A stretch of 64,000 nucleotides of DNA, from assembly GCA_025174535.1 (NCBI GenBank), contig JALBUN010000010.1, positions 2,046,001 to 2,110,000 on the forward strand. The letters are read 5' to 3'. Position 1 is the stretch's first letter. Each line of letters begins with the position of its first letter. Source of the DNA: Cantharellus purpuraceus. Taxonomy: Eukaryota; Basidiomycota; Agaricomycetes; Cantharellales; Hydnaceae. The notes below the pieces were generated by a model, which worked only from the letters and a program-made list of their open reading frames with translations, was not told the DNA's origin and did no database searches. Shown piece after piece: positions 19,901 to 31,859 of the stretch. A program made the translations under genes and the position numbers.

Positions 19901-22341
19901 TCAAGACATATGAGTATGTGGCATGACTTTGAATGGTCCGAGGTAACGTGGTTTTGTCTTCTGATCCAATTCCTTCTCAACTCTAGAGTTCTGAACTAAT
20001 ACCAAATCTCCTGGCTTGTGCTCTCCCTTCCATAATCGGTGCTGGTAACGTCGCTCAAATTCAAGTTTGCTCTTTAATTGTGACTGGTGCAAAGTGTCTG
20101 CTGCTTTGTGGATGTCGGTATCATGCTTGACTAGCTGACAAATTTGAAGTGCAAGGAGTTCATGTGTGGGAAGATTCTTCTTAAACCCTGATACAAGATA
20201 AGTGGCTTTGAAAAGATCGAGGGGAAGAATGGGGTCAATTCCATAGAGAAGATAATATGGCGAAAATCCGGTGGCTTTCCTGATTGTAACACAATCAGCA
20301 AACATGATGGACTAGGTCTGGCCATTTGGATATGTTTCCTTCACATGCCTTGACTAGGGCTTCTCAAATCGTGAAATGTCCCCTTTCGACAACTCCATTG
20401 GCTCGTGAATTGTAGGGTGATATCTGAATCTGTGGAATTCCATAGCGTCGAAGCAGTTCTTCTGTTGCACCTTTGGCTTCTGAACCATTGTCTGTCACAA
20501 TCTCTGCAATGCTCCCATAACGGCAAATGAGTTCCTCGAATATAAATTGAGAGACAGCACGTGCTGAGGCCTTCTTCAGTTTCTGTCCTTCTGCAGCTCC
20601 TGAAAGGTCATCTTGAGCAGCAACAATGTACCGGTAACCATGAACCTTGGACATCAACATAATGTCCAGATAAACCTTCATGAATAAAGTGGCTGGAGTC
20701 AAAATAGTAGGTGGAATATGAACTTTGAATGTAGAGTGAATTTGACACTGATGGCATGTGTGAACAAAGTGTTTGACATCTGTGACGTATGATGGCCACC
20801 AAAATCGAAGTGAAATGGTCTTGGCAGTTGAATAAGCTCCTCAATGTCCTAAGTTGTCGTGTGAGAGTCAAATAATTTGAGTACGTCTCTTGGGATCAAG
20901 GATAACTTGGAGAGGTTGAGTTACAGTACACTTCCACATCTTGTCATTTTTGAGAAAATAATATCGCGCTTTCTTGTCAAGGAATGCTTTCCTTTGCTTG
21001 CTGTTGGCAAATGCAGGAAGCTGGAGATTAGAAAGGAACTGGTAGATCTGGTGTAGCAGCTTGTCAGAGTGTCTGGCACCATAAGCTTGAAAGACGTTAT
21101 GCCACCCTCCTCTTTGAGGTGATCCGTATGGTGCTGTCCAATCTTCTCCTGAATGTGAATGAATGTGATAAGCTTCTTCAAACCAGTGATCTTCTTCATC
21201 TTCCTCTACCTCAGAGTCCTCTTCTGTAACAGGTCGACATGAAAGAGCATTGTGAAGCTGGTACATGAACAAGGGTGAAGTCGAAAAGAAGGATGCCTGC
21301 AATCCAACGATTTAGTGTCACATTTGGCTGAAGGTCAGGATTATTAATCATGTCCTTGATGTACTTTGCATCAACTTCGATGTAGAGGTTCTTGACACCC
21401 GTGAGGTGCAAACGATTTTGATGAAGGGCACGATAGAGACCGAACAGTTCTAGCTTGGATTGACTGTAACGTGCTTCTCGTTTGTTGACTGGAATAGAAC
21501 CAAATTGTATGGGGTGTCAATGATTTTGGGAATCAATGTGGTAAATGATATATCCAATGGCAATGGAGGATGTGTCAATGGCTAGGATAACAGGCCGTCT
21601 GGACTTGTAATCAATTGCAATAAGAGCTGGTGATGTTGCAACCACTTCCTTGAGAATGTCCATAGCTTCTTGGTGTGACTTGTTCCACTCGAATGGTACA
21701 TCTTTTCAGAGTAGTTCTGTCAGTGGACGTGCAAGCTCAGAGTACTTCTCGATCCATATGCACATTGTGCCACAAAGTCCTAAAAATCCTCTGACATGTG
21801 TCATATTTGTTGGTGAAGGCCATGTTTGAATCTTGGAGACATGTGATGGATCTGGGAGTCATCCTTCATATGTAAGCCTTTGGCCAACTAGGGTCACTTC
21901 GGGTCGAGCAACTTGAGACTTCTTTGGAGAAATTGTGGCTCCAGCATGTGCAATGTGATGTAAGACTCGATTGACAACAATGGCATGTTCCCATACAAAA
22001 CGTCTGATTCCTGGGTTTTCTTTCAGCGACGGCATTAGTGTATCCCATAGGAAGAACACGATAACGTAGCAGTCCCAGTGGCATCTGAAAGGATGTAAGG
22101 TCTCGACTCTTGGGATGAATGATCCTGGCATCATAACCAGATAGAAGATCAAAACTGGAGTAGATGGAATGCACTGCAAATGGTTCCACGAAAGCATTCA
22201 GGTTTGGAGGGAGTCCAGCATCTTTGATTGTAATACTGTTAAGTGATCTGAGGTCAATCACATTTCACAGTCTACCATCACTTTTAAGCACACAAAACAT
22301 GGATGATCGATATGATCCTTGGCTTGGCTCAAAAACTCCGA
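19901..22341 (-). pseudogene. Degenerate Ty3/Gypsy pol (second lineage), RT to integrase
   Basis: Read from 22,341 downward. RT starts with GVFEPSQGSYRS and MIDLRSLNSITIKD, then SSFDLLSGYD and FQMPLGLLRYRVLPMG (to about 21,860). RNase H tail follows with NLYIEVDAKYIKDM (about 21,400-21,210), then an acidic linker and the integrase core with DNGSEAKGATEELLRRYGI (20,702-20,364). The integrase C-terminus starts with FSPYYLLYGIDPILP (20,305-19,901). Several stops and frameshifts separate the blocks and the YxDD region is not intact, so it is dead. The RT is quite different from the 6337 element, so this is another Ty3 clade. The gag and protease end is cut off by LTR C at 22,342. Confidence 0.88.
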
Positions 22342-23276
22342 TGTTAAGCTTAAGAATATCTTTTTACCACACACACACAGCAGTGTCTACTCAAGCATTG
22401 GGTAATCATCACATAAGCAGCACACTTATATCAGCTACTCTTAAGGTATATTAGCTTTGATTGACTCTTGGAGAAGCCAGAAGCTATTATATTACAAGTG
22501 CAGCAGGCTCTAATATTAATCAAACTTGGAGAAGAGGTTAATATGGAGTAACTGATTAGTAATTAACACACTACAAGCCCACTTGGAGCAGTAACTTGAA
22601 GTGTATTAATTGTTATTCATTGATCAAGAACCTTACACATGTAATTGAGACTCTGAGGTTAGTCAAATTATCATGTATCGGGCAATTGGTTATAATCAAG
22701 AACCTTGCATGTTTAATTGAGACTCTGAGGTTAGTCAGGTTAATACATACTTTGCTATTGATCAGTTGGTTCAATTGTGGGCATTTCAATAAATCAACAC
22801 ACAGTCTATTAACTCACCTCTTTGAGACGAGATTAATATCCCTTGACTGTTGATTCTATCATGGATAAGACATGTACAGTGAATATGCTTGTTCAGAAGG
22901 AAGTGTTCAAGTGCATATCTATCTTTTTACATTGAAGGGATTATTGTTGGCTTTAATCCACTCAACCCGCAGTCCTAAGGCACTAGGTTACTTCCCCCTT
23001 TGAAGTATCTGAACCCTTGAACGCCTGTCAATCTTGACTTTACATTGCATCAGCAGTAAAGCATGAACTACATGTGACAAGCATAAAAATCTCTATTGCT
23101 TCACTTCCTGTGGCAACATTGATTGTGTTTGTTCACTGGAGTATAATTTCTTAATTGGGTTCTCTGTTAAAATAGTTTCAAGCTTATTGCTAGCCTTGAA
23201 AGGTCATACATCCTTGGGCTAAACTTAGATTGTGATTAACACCACAGTTTAGATTGAAGTTCACAGTTCCAAAACA
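22342..23276 (+). mobile_element. Putative LTR of a third family (LTR C)
   Basis: About 935 bp from TGTTAAGC to GTTCCAAAACA, inserted where minus-strand pol homology ends. The 3' end resembles the A/B LTR ends and the part near 22,990-23,030 weakly follows their R/U5. An imperfect direct repeat of about 45 bp (22,625 and 22,697; shared GAGACTCTGAGGTTAGTCA) lies inside. No second copy or target duplication is visible, so the boundaries are tentative. Confidence 0.45.
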
Positions 23277-23341
23277 GAGCCTCCACTACAGGGTTCCAGC
23301 CTTGGCACACTCACTTGTCATGAGTGTGTATTGGAAGCCAT

Positions 23342-24599
23342 TGTTTTGGAACCTGCAAAATTATGGTGTTAGAGAAAACTCTAAATCACCACAATTCCAT
23401 GAATGAACAGCTGAGAAGAATATCAAATCCTACTGCAGCACAACTCCAGAAATGATTTAATGTTTGTACTTTGGTTACAATCCATTGTAATGGTCAATGC
23501 AGACAATACGCAGGAAGGTAATACATTTCTTAGCAGTAGGGAATGAATAAGACTTCCAGAGTCTAGAGTTCATGGACACTTAGGGGTCCAGATATTCCAA
23601 AAAGAGGGGAATGCACTTAGAGGCTAAAGGAAGTAGGTGGATGAATCCAACCGTTCAACCAGTGACACTCTGAAGCAGGTAACAGCAATGTGTGAAGTAG
23701 TCTAGCAACTGCTTCACATGAGTTCAAGATCCTAATGCTCTGCTAAGGCAGTACACACTGGTAGCTTAAACAAAGAGCACTAATGGCAGGACTATTGACA
23801 GACAATCTCACCCTGTAGATTCATAGTCATGTGAGGTAGATACTACACTCATGCCCAAAGCAGGACAATCACTACTTCAAGTGCAATCAAATACAGTTAC
23901 ACAACTGTAAGCAACCCTTGAACTGGACAATCAACAGTTACTGAGATATAGAGGATGACACTGTGTGTCACTCTAGTCACACTGATGTGCAAATGATGGG
24001 GTAGAAATGGTTATTTATTCAGAGGCAAAATGGCCTCCTTATATACTGTATCTACAGGAGCTGACTAATCCTTCTACCTATTAATAGTTATGAGTCATGG
24101 TAAGAGTCATAGCATGAGTCACTATTACTCAAATAACTCAGGCAATACCCTGTTTCCCAGGGTAATCAGCACAGCTATGGGTAGGCACAGCTTTGATTGA
24201 AAGCTCCACTGAAAATGGAGTGAGGAGAAGCTGTGGTTGCCAAGATATTGAGGATTTACTGGCAGTGGTGATCAGATTGGGTTGGAGATTGAAATGAGTC
24301 ATGTGATTGAAAATGAGTCAGTAGATCAGGTGACTCTACTGACTTTGAAGCTGCTGACATCTGCAAAGGTTTGTGGGTCCATGTGGGTCCAAAACTTTGC
24401 CCAGCAGGACAATAAGTTTGTGGACTCACTTCTGCATGGAAAATTCCTGAAAAAAATATGAAAAAATAGAGAATATTTGAATGACCCTGAATCAAGAGAA
24501 ATCAGCACATATATGCTGATATTTTAAGGCCATGAAGCAAAATTGTACAGTTTTGGGACTTTAAACAAGATCTTTTCAGGGAAAACCAGCTCCCATACA
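23342..24599 (-). mobile_element. LTR B3, reverse orientation, internally deleted
   Basis: 1258 bp between TGTTTTGGAACC and CAGCTCCCATACA (reverse complement of the B ends). Compared with B1 it has lost part of the TGACTC array (remnants about 24,090-24,125). Flanks GCCAT and GCTGT do not match, so no target duplication is seen. Confidence 0.88.
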
Positions 24600-24625
24600 G
24601 CTGTATACACATGTCCATGGGGTGT

Positions 24626-24957
24626 TGTATGGGAACCACCTTTTCCCTATCAAATCCTATTTATGCAGCACCAATGTGCTATACTTTGCTTTTCCATTCC
24701 TAAATATCAGCATATATTTGATGCTCACACCTGGAATGGACTTATTCAAATATTCTCTATTTTTCCACATTTTTTTTGGGAATATTCCATGCAGAACTCA
24801 GCCCAGAATGATTTATTTCTGCTGTGCTACAGTTGTGGAGCCATAGGCGCCCACAAACCTTCACACAGCCGGTTCTCCCCCTTTAGACCAGGCATTCGGC
24901 CTGAATTCAAGCTCAGATGTCTCTGATCAATAGATATTCTGTAACTTGACAACCACA
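24626..24957 (+). mobile_element. LTR A fragment (U3 start only)
   Basis: Begins TGTATGGGAACCACC and follows LTR A for about 330 bp to the ACAACCACA segment, then gives way to gag sequence on the other strand. It lacks TATA box, R and U5. Confidence 0.85.
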
Positions 24958-25697
24958 TTAATTTGTGAACAGTCCTTTGACCCTGTGTTACAGAGTCAAA
25001 TTTATTTGATGCATGATGATGCATCAGGGTGTGTAGGAATCTATGCTGCAATCCTTGGATTGCAGTTTCCAGGGTCCAGTCTTGGACTGCCCTGTCGTAG
25101 TGTTCTACATTTCTGTAGAACCATTCCTGGGCCTTACCTTTAAGGTGAGTGCCTAAGTACAATAGTTGAAACTTTGTACTTGATGGCCCTAGAAGATTAT
25201 TCATCTTCAGCCATCATAGCATGCCTGCTACAAAGATCTTGAACTCTTTGAGATCCACACCTCCTGCATATTGCTCAGGAGGCAATACCTTAATGCCTGC
25301 CTTGGCAAGTACAGACTTCTCTGGGTCTGTATCTCTACTATCAACTATGGCTACTCTCACCATGTGAGTAATGCCATTGATAGGATCAATTGTATCCAAT
25401 TGACCCAGTATGCCTTGACCTTCTAGGGTCAATGTCACTGATTGTTCCCTGTTAAAGGGAACATCTTCTTGAGGTACCCATTGGGTATCTTGTTGTTCAT
25501 GGTGGGTATCTCCTGAAAGGCCTGCTGCTCATACACGCTGATAACTGTTCAGCACATGTTGTGACTGTCAGTTTAAGTCAACAGCCACATTGAGCTCTTG
25601 CTGGGGCTGCTGCTCTCTAAACAGCTGGCTGAGCTCCTGCTCTACATGTTTAGCCTTCTGTTCAAGGGCTAATCTGTGTTTATAAGAAGCCTCAACT
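24958..25697 (-). pseudogene. Retrotransposon gag remnant
   Basis: One reading frame with three in-frame stops. It starts with a coiled-coil-like N-terminus (EVEASYKHRLALEQKAK), then GVDLKEFKIFVAGML*WLKMNNLLGP and a capsid-like block with GTHLKGKAQEWFYRNVEHYD and LETAIQGLQHRFLH. The order of a helical N-terminus and a core with a WFYR-type motif fits fungal Ty3-type gag. The C-terminus is cut by the LTR A fragment. It is not related by eye to the gag of the 6337 element. Confidence 0.7.
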
Positions 25698-25738
25698 TCT
25701 CATTGTTTCCACAGAAAACCAGTTCCCATACAATCTCA

Positions 25739-26122
25739 TCTAAAACATCTACTGTATGTCTGTGCACCAACAACAGCTGGTTTTCTAGCACTGTCTAGAA
25801 AACTTCAATAACAAGGAAGAATTTATTGATTCTTCCAATGAAAGTTCAAAAAAGTGTAAAGTCTTTTGACATAGTTCACACCAGCACAGAACTCAACCAA
25901 GATATATTGGTTGGGCAATGTGATATACAGTGTGTTTGTCTAAAAGTCTTCTACTTCTACATGTGGACCCACATGTATACTTGGGTCCACAGATTATGTA
26001 ATAACTATATATGCACCCTATGGGTGCATACAGCATCTACCAAGATGACAGCACTACCTAGTGGAATGCTGTAGATATATACATATAATGTCTACACTAC
26101 ATAAGTACCTAGGGTACTTACA
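25739..26122 (-). mobile_element. Copia-type solo LTR (TGTAAGTACC family), approximate left end
   Basis: The minus strand begins TGTAAGTACCCTAGG at 26,122 and resembles the LTR start at 37,496. No polypurine tract precedes it. The inner end near 25,739 abuts a 19-base match to the start of LTR B (reverse), so it is uncertain. Confidence 0.5.
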
Positions 26123-27287
26123 CTGGCACCAGAGAGACAGGCACTCATGTTTGGGGTTTTCCAGCATTCAGCTGTAAGAGAAAGTTGAGACTCAGGGGCA
26201 GATGGGGTGGATGTCATGGCCAGAGAGAAAAACCCATATATGCACATGAATAGAGGTGAGAGATGCACTGGGTTTTGTTGCTGATGCGGAACATACATGG
26301 AATGCAAAGAAGACATGTAGGGAGAGTTTGACTTTGATGATGAGGAATAGGGGCAGGTGATGACTACAATGAATGGAAGTGGGTTGGCTTGATACAATGA
26401 GATTCTCAGTTGTGCATGGGGCCCATAACCTTTTGGAATTACATAAGACAACTGATAATGGGAATGTAGTGTCTATTCCAATGATAGTGGTTAAGAACAA
26501 GTTAAGAGAATTGGAGTATTAGTCCATGATGCATATCATTATTCTAACAGTTACTGTAAAGAATGATAGTGGTTTTCATCTTGAGTGAGCTCATTGCTAT
26601 TGGTCATATTGACTTATGTAATCAAGCATTTATGTAAGTTGTTTGTTCTACAACAGTCAAGTTACACTCTCTTTACCAGCTTAGATGTCTGATGCTGTAG
26701 GAAGTATTAACATGGCAAGTGACAAACTGTGTCACCCTGTGTCACGTATTCAGTCAGCAGCCTTGTTGTTTGCTGTGCATGGCTCTTGCACAGTTGCAAG
26801 AGCAACTTTTTGTTCTCTCTTTTTGAAGTCTTATTGTTCTCTAAAGTATATATAGTAGCTAGTTTTTCTGTCCCCTCTTCCTCAGTCATTTGACATCATT
26901 TGTGCAAATGCTGAGGTAAGAAACTTATCTTTTGTTTTGTATCAATTTTACTCACCTGTACGCTAGTCTGTCCGTACAGTTCTATTAAATCTTACAGATG
27001 CTTTGGATGATTTGAACTGATCCCAGCCAACCAGATCTTTCTGGATTCCCAAAATGAAGCTTTGGGTTTTACCGTGTCATGACACTCCTTTATACTTGTG
27101 ATGTCGCCTTCAAGTTCATTCAATAAGGGAAACTTTATTTTTTTTGATATTCTGTGTAAGGTACTGTACGAGATGATATATCAAGCAGATCGAGTCTACT
27201 GAGTGATGACTGTGCTCTGCTCCTAACTGGGATGTGGACATCAGGTTTCCGCCAATGGGTCTACTTGTGTGAGTGTTTCTTTGAATC
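26123..27287. other. Repeat-derived spacer, no supported gene
   Basis: Short minus-strand ORFs (to about 26,500) share a GYGPH motif and the underlying GGGGCCCATAACC sequence with the fragment at 39,542-39,784, so this is probably copia debris. The rest has a TATATATAG box near 26,845 and promoter/LTR-like composition, but no pair of ends. It precedes the 3' end of the next gene. Confidence 0.4.
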
Positions 27288-28990
27288 TCATCGAGTTGTG
27301 CATTCCAACACGCTCTTATTCCATGCGAGGATATTAGGCAAAACCTCTTCAGCACGCGCGTCTCTTTCTCGTATCTCTTGCTCCAGTTCTTCATCCTGTT
27401 CTGACTCAGTCGCGTCACGATACCGCTGACTGAACGGGTGTTCTTCTTCATCGTCCTTTTCCGGTTCCGGCAGTTCGGGTGTGGCACCAAGATATTCCCG
27501 CTCCAAGATAGCCTCTGCCAGCGCAACTTCCGGGGGCCATGCGACACGTTCCCACAGTGATGCAAGACGAAATGCATGCTTCTGCACCGAGAACAGTGCT
27601 ACGGCCGCGCGGAAGCGCTCTACACACCATGGCTGGGAAGTCTTTGCCAATTGGGATATGGGTGCGAATGGGATGCTGTCGACCACGCATGATAGGTAGG
27701 CAAATCGTCGCTGGGGAATAGCAATTGTTTGATCCCTGTTCATGTGGTTCTGTGGGATTAAGAATGGGATATGAGCTACGATGACAATTTGCTCAGCGTC
27801 ATAAATGATGCCGAGTAACATGAACCAAGCAGGAAGGTCGCCATCTGCGTTGGATGGTGAGGTGCGAACTTGTTCGCAGCGAAGTTGCCAATTCATCAGA
27901 TGAGCATCAAGGCTGGGTTGTACTGCTCTCGCAAGGGCCTCGAGGGCATCTTGCATCGTTCTCGGTACCCTGACAGTGGTGGAATGGGTGAGAGCACGAG
28001 ACCATTTGATGGGTCCTTTGATACCCACTACCAGAGCGGGGTGCATGAGTGCAAGTCGCAGATGTGAATCACGGCATATAGGGCGTGTTCTTGAACATGG
28101 AATGAGATCAAGAAGTAATGCAAAGTCAACGGGGGGCAGTTCCGCCGTACCCATCATTGATGTCGGGAAACGTAAAAGAGGATTGCTGCCAACATCGTAA
28201 GGCTAGCGCTGGAGACATCACAGAGCTCTCACCTTCTCATCCAGCATCCCGGGATACACATGAAAGCACGAGAAATGGCAGCCTCGGCCCCTCTTTCATC
28301 CCCTAGATAAGTCACAACAGCCTTGAAGTGTTCGAGAGAGTGGTCCGTCTTGGTCTGGAATGTTTCTTCTACTACAAGTACGGAAAGACCAGGATACCGC
28401 TGATCTTCAAGATCCTTGTGCGTAGGGGTCACAAGTAGGAAGTCAGGGTCCCACGAAGAGGGATCAAAGTGCCTTGCAAGAACTTCATCTCGTGATAAAG
28501 GCCAGATAATGTCTCGCATGTGACGAGCCCACATGTTCAGCTCGTACTGCGGTACGCTAATGCTACTGATGTCCTCCGGCATGTTGAAATCTGCATGCAG
28601 CTGTAGAGATGTAATGAAGAAGTATAAAGGATAGCTTCTGGGAAACGTACATTCCAGTCCTCCGGAACTCTCAACTTACCTGGCGACTGAGGACGCTAAT
28701 TTTCCTTGAAATGGGACAGGAATTTTACTTGTTCCTTGCAGGCTATGTACCTGTTAGAATCTAGATCGCCGGTCCCACCACAAAAGGTCCAGTCTCCGAG
28801 TTCTGGCACGGTTTCGTCGCTGATTTAATGGATTCAAATTAGCTTGTACTGTTTATGCCACTGGCAATACCCAGTAGGCTGGCACTTACGAACGAATCCG
28901 TATTCTACTTCGTTCCATTAAGGAAAGGAGAGCGTTGTCAGACAGCAAAGGCAAGTCATTTGGATCGGGACCATCCTCCAAGCTGATCAT
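27288..28990 (-). CDS. Hypothetical protein, 486 aa, five exons
   Basis: Exons 28990-28890, 28819-28751, 28704-28680, 28600-28233 and 28185-27288 join in frame with GT-AG introns of 70, 46, 79 and 47 nt, giving 486 aa from MISLEDGPDPND to the TAG/TGA stop at 27288. No known domain recognised. The N-terminal part has WTFCGGTGD. The middle is hydrophobic (residues around FMLLGIIYDAEQIVIVAHIPFLI). The C-terminal 60 residues are strongly acidic with repeated Glu and end in ILAWNKSVLE. It pairs divergently with the gene at 29,112, start codons about 120 bp apart, so a shared promoter is likely. Frame conservation across four introns argues for a real, working gene. The first exon is the least certain. 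Confidence 0.75.
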
Positions 28991-29069
28991 GGATATAGAT
29001 CTAGAATTCAGAGCGCCAGACCGGAATACTAGGTCCACAGCCGCCCACAGTTCGGATTTAGCCGAGGTG

Positions 29070-29094
29070 TAGCTTAGCAGCTACCGCTGAGCTA
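29070..29094. promoter_or_regulatory. Near-palindrome in the divergent promoter
   Basis: Arms TAGCTTAGCAG and CCGCTGAGCTA pair at 9 of 11 positions around CTA. It lies between the two divergent start codons (28,990 and 29,112). A dimeric regulator site is possible; this is unproven. Confidence 0.25.
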
Positions 29095-29111
29095 GAGGCT
29101 GGTCTGGTAGT

Positions 29112-30822
29112 ATGGTAAGTCCCATACTCTTTCTTGAACTAGCCATCACAATGTTCCCACAGAGCTGTGACGCCGGCACTCCTTCTAGTCTTTTCGGTCC
29201 TCCTCGAGCATCACAACCTACATTTCTCGGTGATTCAGGCTGGGAGAAAGGGAATTTTTCCCTCAGGATGCATGAAGCTAGTGTAGAATCTGGACTCTTG
29301 TTACTCCTAGACGGTTATGGCATCCCGTTCTACAATGGTGGTGTGGTGGAGACCGACGATGAATCGAGGAAGACAGTCACTGCTAGGTTGCTCACATCTT
29401 AAGTTCTCCGTGCTTTATCCCATTGACACTCGTTGGAAGTAATGTCCAACATGCCGATCTCGAAACGCATTACAATTGGGCATTTTATTCTACCCATGAA
29501 CATGCGAACGGCGAAGCATACTCCACCTTATCACGAACTGAGCTCTTCCAGTACCTTACCTTCCCCCAGTATTTCCTTGCTCCAAAATTAATGCTTCCTA
29601 ATGATTGGGAGGTATGGAAGCCTCATTTTTTTTTGTACATCATGGGACAGTCTCATCTCCCTTCTCCAGGACCCAGAAGGAGATGACATACAATCTCTGA
29701 CACGGAGAGTACTTCAAATCAAGTTGCTTTCAAGCATCAAGTATCCATTTTCATTGACTGGGCACGAATACTGTCTCAGAAAGGATGTCGAGGCCATCGA
29801 GGATTATGGCCCTAATGTCACTCTATGTGAAATGGACAAGTCTCTCTCTGAACCATCGTTTGGCATAGAATGGATGATACTCAAGATTCTAGAATTTCCA
29901 GGCATCCACAGTTGCGGCTCGGAACTAGACGTTGCACGTCACATAGGGTCAATTCTGGCTGGTTTTTTCAACATTGTTGATTGTACGACATTGTCGTATG
30001 TTCCATACGATTTATTCAGTGGCCTCAGCTGAACATCTTACCAGAAATACCGATGTCACGTTCTCCACAGCCCTCAGCTGTTTTGGATCATCTCTTCGTC
30101 CGGACTTTGCTTGTCGGCTGAATGTCTCAGCTATTCGGCACAACAAGATGCTACCAGAGTCGTTCAGACCAGTTGTTCTCGCCGGCCAGGCACAAGAATA
30201 CATCATGTCAGATGTGCAAGGGTTTTTGCCATTCCGAGCTAGTCACCGGCACCGACTAGCTGCTCAGCTTGCCTGCATTGTCCAGCCGACTCTCGTCCTT
30301 ATGATCATCGACGCCATGTGCAAGTGGAAGGTGGCGCGGGAAGACAATCCTAAGGTATGTTGGATGTTGCAGGGTTGACGGGCGATGTTTGACGGAACGG
30401 TCTCACCCAGAAGCGATTTCGGCTCCCAGACTATGCACTTATCCATGGGATTGCATACAATGCTTGGGGTGTCTTGATTTATGGCTTCTTTCCGCGCGCC
30501 TTACAGATCAGCGCTGACGGCACGCCGTGTGCGTGGGGATTTGGCTGTACGGTCGTCAGTGCAAGATTTACAGGGGTCTTCAAGGATACCGCTTGTGCCA
30601 ATCGTGTTACCCTCGTCAAGACCTTATTATTTGTACAGCGTCATGCGACACGTCTTTCGCATGTGCTACGGGATCTGACGCTTTCCGATGAGTTTTCCAA
30701 GTGTGACAAACTTTTAAAGGAGTGGGATTTGTTGCCCTTGACTATTGGTACGTACGGATGATGTTCAGCATTGGAAAACTAGCCTTAAGATGACCATTCC
30801 TCCAGATGATACTTACGCATGA
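29112..30822 (+). CDS. Hypothetical protein, spliced, about 480-490 aa
   Basis: Downstream exons are well supported and close in frame: 29440-29611, 29670-29982, 30029-30354, 30411-30747 and 30806-30822, with introns of 58, 46, 56 and 58 nt. The 5' part is uncertain. Either one exon from ATG 29112, or a short first exon ending at that ATG with an intron to 29162. The join to 29440 then needs a weak donor near 29,388. No recognised domain. Visible traits are an aromatic N-terminal half, a hydrophobic helix around LACIVQPTLVLMIIDAM, and a basic/hydrophobic end. No homology to its divergent neighbour is evident. The function is unknown. Confidence 0.65.
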
Positions 30823-30843
30823 GCTTATAAAAGAGAGTTTACA

Positions 30844-31105
30844 TCAATTGTCCAGTTTTACAATCTCGAGCCCCAGTGAGAATCGACGTGGGAAGCGTCG
30901 GAATTTGGCGGTTTCCTGTTCAACCCAGGATACCTTGAAAGTAGACTTATCCTGATCACTCCAAGAGTGTGTAGGTATTTGTTGTAACAGATCGTAGGAG
31001 ATTGGCGTAGCGTCTCGGAGCCCGTCGTACATTTCGTCGTACATTTCCTTAGGCGAATCTATGTGATCAGGTTCCCCGTCCTTCTGTGTAGGGGACTGAC
31101 TGTCC
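30844..31105 (-). other. Possible 3' exon of an unrecognised minus-strand gene
   Basis: An open frame of about 85 codons (SPTQKDGEPDHIDSPKEMYD to LGLEIVKLDN). It overlaps no other gene and has coding-like composition, but no upstream exon could be assigned. Its 5' end coincides with a perfect 9-bp inverted repeat, GTAGGGGAC/GTCCCCTAC (about 31,088-31,110). Confidence 0.3.
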
Positions 31106-31110
31106 CCTAC

Positions 31111-31859
31111 GCACTATTGACCGAGCAATGGGTGTTATTCCCCTCGCTCTATGTTCTGCGGTTACCTGCAGGTCACTTGGATGTAGTACTTCTCTCGGAG
31201 TATTGTCTGGGAGGATATTGTAACCTTGCATCATGAAGACCCTGTCCGTCAGTCAACTAGCTGTTAAGGACTGTATGGACTCCACAGCAACCTCAGCCCC
31301 ATTGTCTAATCCAGCCGTGAGCACTGTAGTATGAAAAATTTCCTTTTATACGGTGCAAAAATGAATAATGTCTCCCAAGATAGACTTTGTGTCTCCGCGT
31401 AACACCCACCTGTCTTCACAATAAGCGATGTGTCTCCCTGGATCGCGCGCCTGTCTCCACTTTAACTTGCTCCTCCTGCATTGCTTCTACAGACACCTGG
31501 CTGGTTCATTTGAAAGCTATAAACAAGTAGATTCCGGGAAAATTGTCCATGTGGGCACAGCATCGATGGTTTGTCCAATATCCCTCGATTACTGTCGGGG
31601 GCATTAGAAATGATGATTGTTTAACTCGCAACTCCTGTACTGTTTTCAATAACACAGGCTAGGTCTTATTCTGGACTTTTAAACGAGTGGATTCCAGAAA
31701 AATTGTCCGTTTGGTCACAATTTCCCTCAATTAAACCGCCGGAGGAATTAGAGTCGATGAGTATATGGCACCTGACGGCATAAACTTTGCTAAGCAAGGT
31801 CTCAACGTATCTAGATGCCCTTATTCTATAGCATACATGATATAACTACTTGCGAGGTC
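31111..31859. other. Gene-poor spacer with a degenerate direct repeat
   Basis: No ORF supported. A degenerate direct repeat is seen at 31,521 and 31,681 (AAACRAGTRGATTCC then AAATTGTCC, 160 bp apart, partial similarity for about 80 bp). Repeated GTGTCTC motifs lie at about 31,370-31,460. Confidence 0.5.

Noticed and set aside
22360..22385. CA-repeat as a functional site
   Set aside because: Only a few ACAC units; ordinary simple sequence.
29060..29105. tRNA-like stretch with TAGCTTAGC and GAGCTAGAGG
   Set aside because: No complete cloverleaf, no TTCGA loop or anticodon arm; better described as a near-palindrome.
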